A stretch of DNA of 7,502 nucleotides from Nitrospiria bacterium. Lineage in GTDB: Bacteria > Nitrospirota > CAKKRA01 > 9FT-COMBO-42-15. The notes beneath the pieces were generated by a model that worked only from the letters and a program-made list of their open reading frames with translations, did not search any database and was not told the origin of the DNA. The stretch is taken from positions 1-7,502 of the forward strand of contig CAKKST010000446.1 in assembly GCA_919903585.1 (NCBI GenBank). Reading direction: 5' to 3'. The position numbers and the translations under genes were made by a program. The stretch's first letter is position 1; every line of letters starts with the position of its first letter. This document shows positions 6,634 through 7,502 of this stretch, one piece after another.

Positions 6634-6714
6634 TGTCATGCCTGAATAGCCTGCCCCTGAATGTTTCTGTCAGGCATCCAGATTGTATAGATTCCAGCTT
6701 GCGCGGGAATGACA
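6634..6714 (+). repeat. Palindromic TGTCAT repeat, diverged copy 2
   Basis: An 81-base element in the same orientation as copy 1, 13 bases downstream. It shares TGTCAT at the start, ATCCAGA and TATAGATTCC in the middle, and GCGGGAATGACA (6703-6714) at the end. Its left hairpin has a different sequence, ATGCCTGA/TCAGGCAT (6638-6645, 6670-6677), that still pairs perfectly with a longer loop; the right hairpin is ATTCCAGC/GCGGGAAT with one mismatch. The paired but changed stem suggests structure conserved by compensatory change, or a separate subfamily. Confidence 0.75.
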
Positions 6715-6730
6715 ATAATGAAATTACATT

Positions 6731-6738
6731 AGGGAGGT
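6731..6738 (+). promoter_or_regulatory. Shine-Dalgarno AGGGAGGT before the DUF1573-cytochrome gene
   Basis: AGGGAGGT ends 4 bases before ATG 6743. It is strong and suitably close, and it fixes the start of a frame that is followed at once by a good signal peptide. Confidence 0.75.
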
Positions 6739-6742
6739 TTTC

Positions 6743-7502
6743 ATGAGGCTTACAAAAATATTTATCCTTATTCTACTATGGATAGTTGTAAATTCGCCAT
6801 TTTTAGCAATTGCACAGGAAAAAGTGCCGAGGATAAAATTTGAAAAGACTACACACGACTTTGGAAAGATACCAGAGGACAAGATATTTGAATATTCCTT
6901 TAAATTTGTCAACGAAGGCGATGCCGCACTTGAGATAAAGGATACAGAGTCATCCTGCGGCTGTACAGAGGTGGCAGTAGATAAAAAGACAATAGAGCCT
7001 GGGCAAACAGGAGAAATTAAAACTACATTAAATCCGATCGGCAAAAGGGGAAAAATAAAGAAGACCATAGATGTTATGACTAATGATGCAGCGAACCCAA
7101 AGATTACCCTTACGCTAATTGCAGAGGTTCATGGCGTTTTAAAAGAGCATCCACAGGCAAAGGATGAAAGCATCTTCTCTGAAAAATGCGCGAAGTGCCA
7201 TGTTGCAAGAGGTGTGGGTAAGTTAAGCCGCGACCTTTATCTTGCAGACTGTGCCTTCTGCCATGGAGACAATGGAGAAGGGAAGAGTGCAAGCGCATTA
7301 AATAGCCAGGAGTATCTAACTAAACATGATGCCGGATACATCAAGGACTGGATAGCGAATGGCAAAGAAGGCTCCGGCATGCCGGGATTCTCTAAGACAA
7401 AGGCCGGGCCATTGGATGATAAGCAGATTGAATCATTAGTAAGCTACATTACAAAATGGAAAAAGAAAGAGAAGGCTCCGGATACATCTAAGATTGCAGG
7501 CA
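6743..7502 (+). CDS. Exported DUF1573 domain / di-heme cytochrome c fusion (3' end outside window)
   Basis: 253 residues are visible and the frame is still open at the window end. Residues 1-24 form a signal peptide (MRLTKIF then a hydrophobic core) with a likely AIA/QEK cleavage, so the product is periplasmic or envelope-attached. Residues ~30-130 match DUF1573, an Ig-like fold: THDFGKIPED, FKFVNEGDAALEI, the hallmark SSCGCT with C72 and C74, and IEPGQTGEI. Residues ~145-240 are a cytochrome c region with two heme-attachment motifs, CAKCH (149-153) and CAFCH (170-174). The second is followed by GDNGEGKS and by GSGMPGFS with M213 as probable axial ligand, as in class I cytochromes c; LDDKQIESLVSYIT is the usual terminal helix. 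A Lys-rich tail (239-244) follows. Electron transfer is likely; partner and exact role are unknown. The gene follows two palindromic repeats and has no clear operon partner in view. Confidence 0.88.
   Translation, partial: MRLTKIFILILLWIVVNSPFLAIAQEKVPRIKFEKTTHDFGKIPEDKIFEYSFKFVNEGDAALEIKDTESSCGCTEVAVDKKTIEPGQTGEIKTTLNPIGKRGKIKKTIDVMTNDAANPKITLTLIAEVHGVLKEHPQAKDESIFSEKCAKCHVARGVGKLSRDLYLADCAFCHGDNGEGKSASALNSQEYLTKHDAGYIKDWIANGKEGSGMPGFSKTKAGPLDDKQIESLVSYITKWKKKEKAPDTSKIAG

Noticed and set aside
6544..6714. CRISPR array
   Set aside because: Only two diverged palindromic units with no uniform spacers and no cas genes.
6724..7068. Minus-strand 114-residue ORF over the start of the last gene
   Set aside because: It lies opposite a + strand frame with a signal peptide, DUF1573 motif and two heme sites, so it is a shadow.

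Overview
The window reads as an ordinary chromosomal stretch from a diderm (Gram-negative) bacterium. LolA implies an outer membrane, and the last gene implies c-type cytochrome maturation in the periplasm. The genes make heavy use of AGG/AGA for Arg and ATA for Ile, and the intergenic repeats are of the GTCATTCC and CCCTAACCCTCTCCC kinds. This suits a Nitrospirota-like (Thermodesulfovibrionia) or related deltaproteobacterial lineage, but that placement is an inference from codon style and gene content. All genes point rightward on the + strand.

Region 1 (1-4982) is one tightly packed run: the 3' part of a ribonuclease J gene, a complete ftsK/spoIIIE-type DNA translocase, lolA (periplasmic lipoprotein chaperone) and the ATPase of a DrrA-type ABC exporter. 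Gaps are 10, 52 and 4 bases, so the genes are probably co-transcribed. Region 2 (4983-5844) holds the ABC-2 permease that partners the ATPase. It is separated from the ATPase by a 97-base spacer with imperfect 13-base inverted ends; the right end covers the permease Shine-Dalgarno sequence and GTG start. Inside the spacer is a 25-codon ORF whose stop overlaps that GTG.

Region 3 (5845-6024) is intergenic DNA carrying a G/C-rich double-hairpin repeat. Region 4 (6025-6528) is a yajQ-family gene (UPF0234). Region 5 (6529-6742) holds two diverged tandem copies of a palindromic TGTCATTCC-type repeat. Region 6 (6743-7502, cut by the window end) is an exported protein that joins a DUF1573 Ig-like domain to a cytochrome c segment with two CxxCH heme sites.

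The known genes cover RNA turnover (RNase J), chromosome segregation (FtsK), envelope biogenesis and export (LolA, ABC pair), a nucleotide-binding or stress protein (YajQ) and periplasmic redox (DUF1573-cytochrome). I found no phage, CRISPR, toxin-antitoxin or defence system. The least ordinary items are the inverted-repeat spacer before the permease, the DUF1573/di-heme fusion, and the way repeat-like DNA abuts or enters gene starts (lolA, permease).
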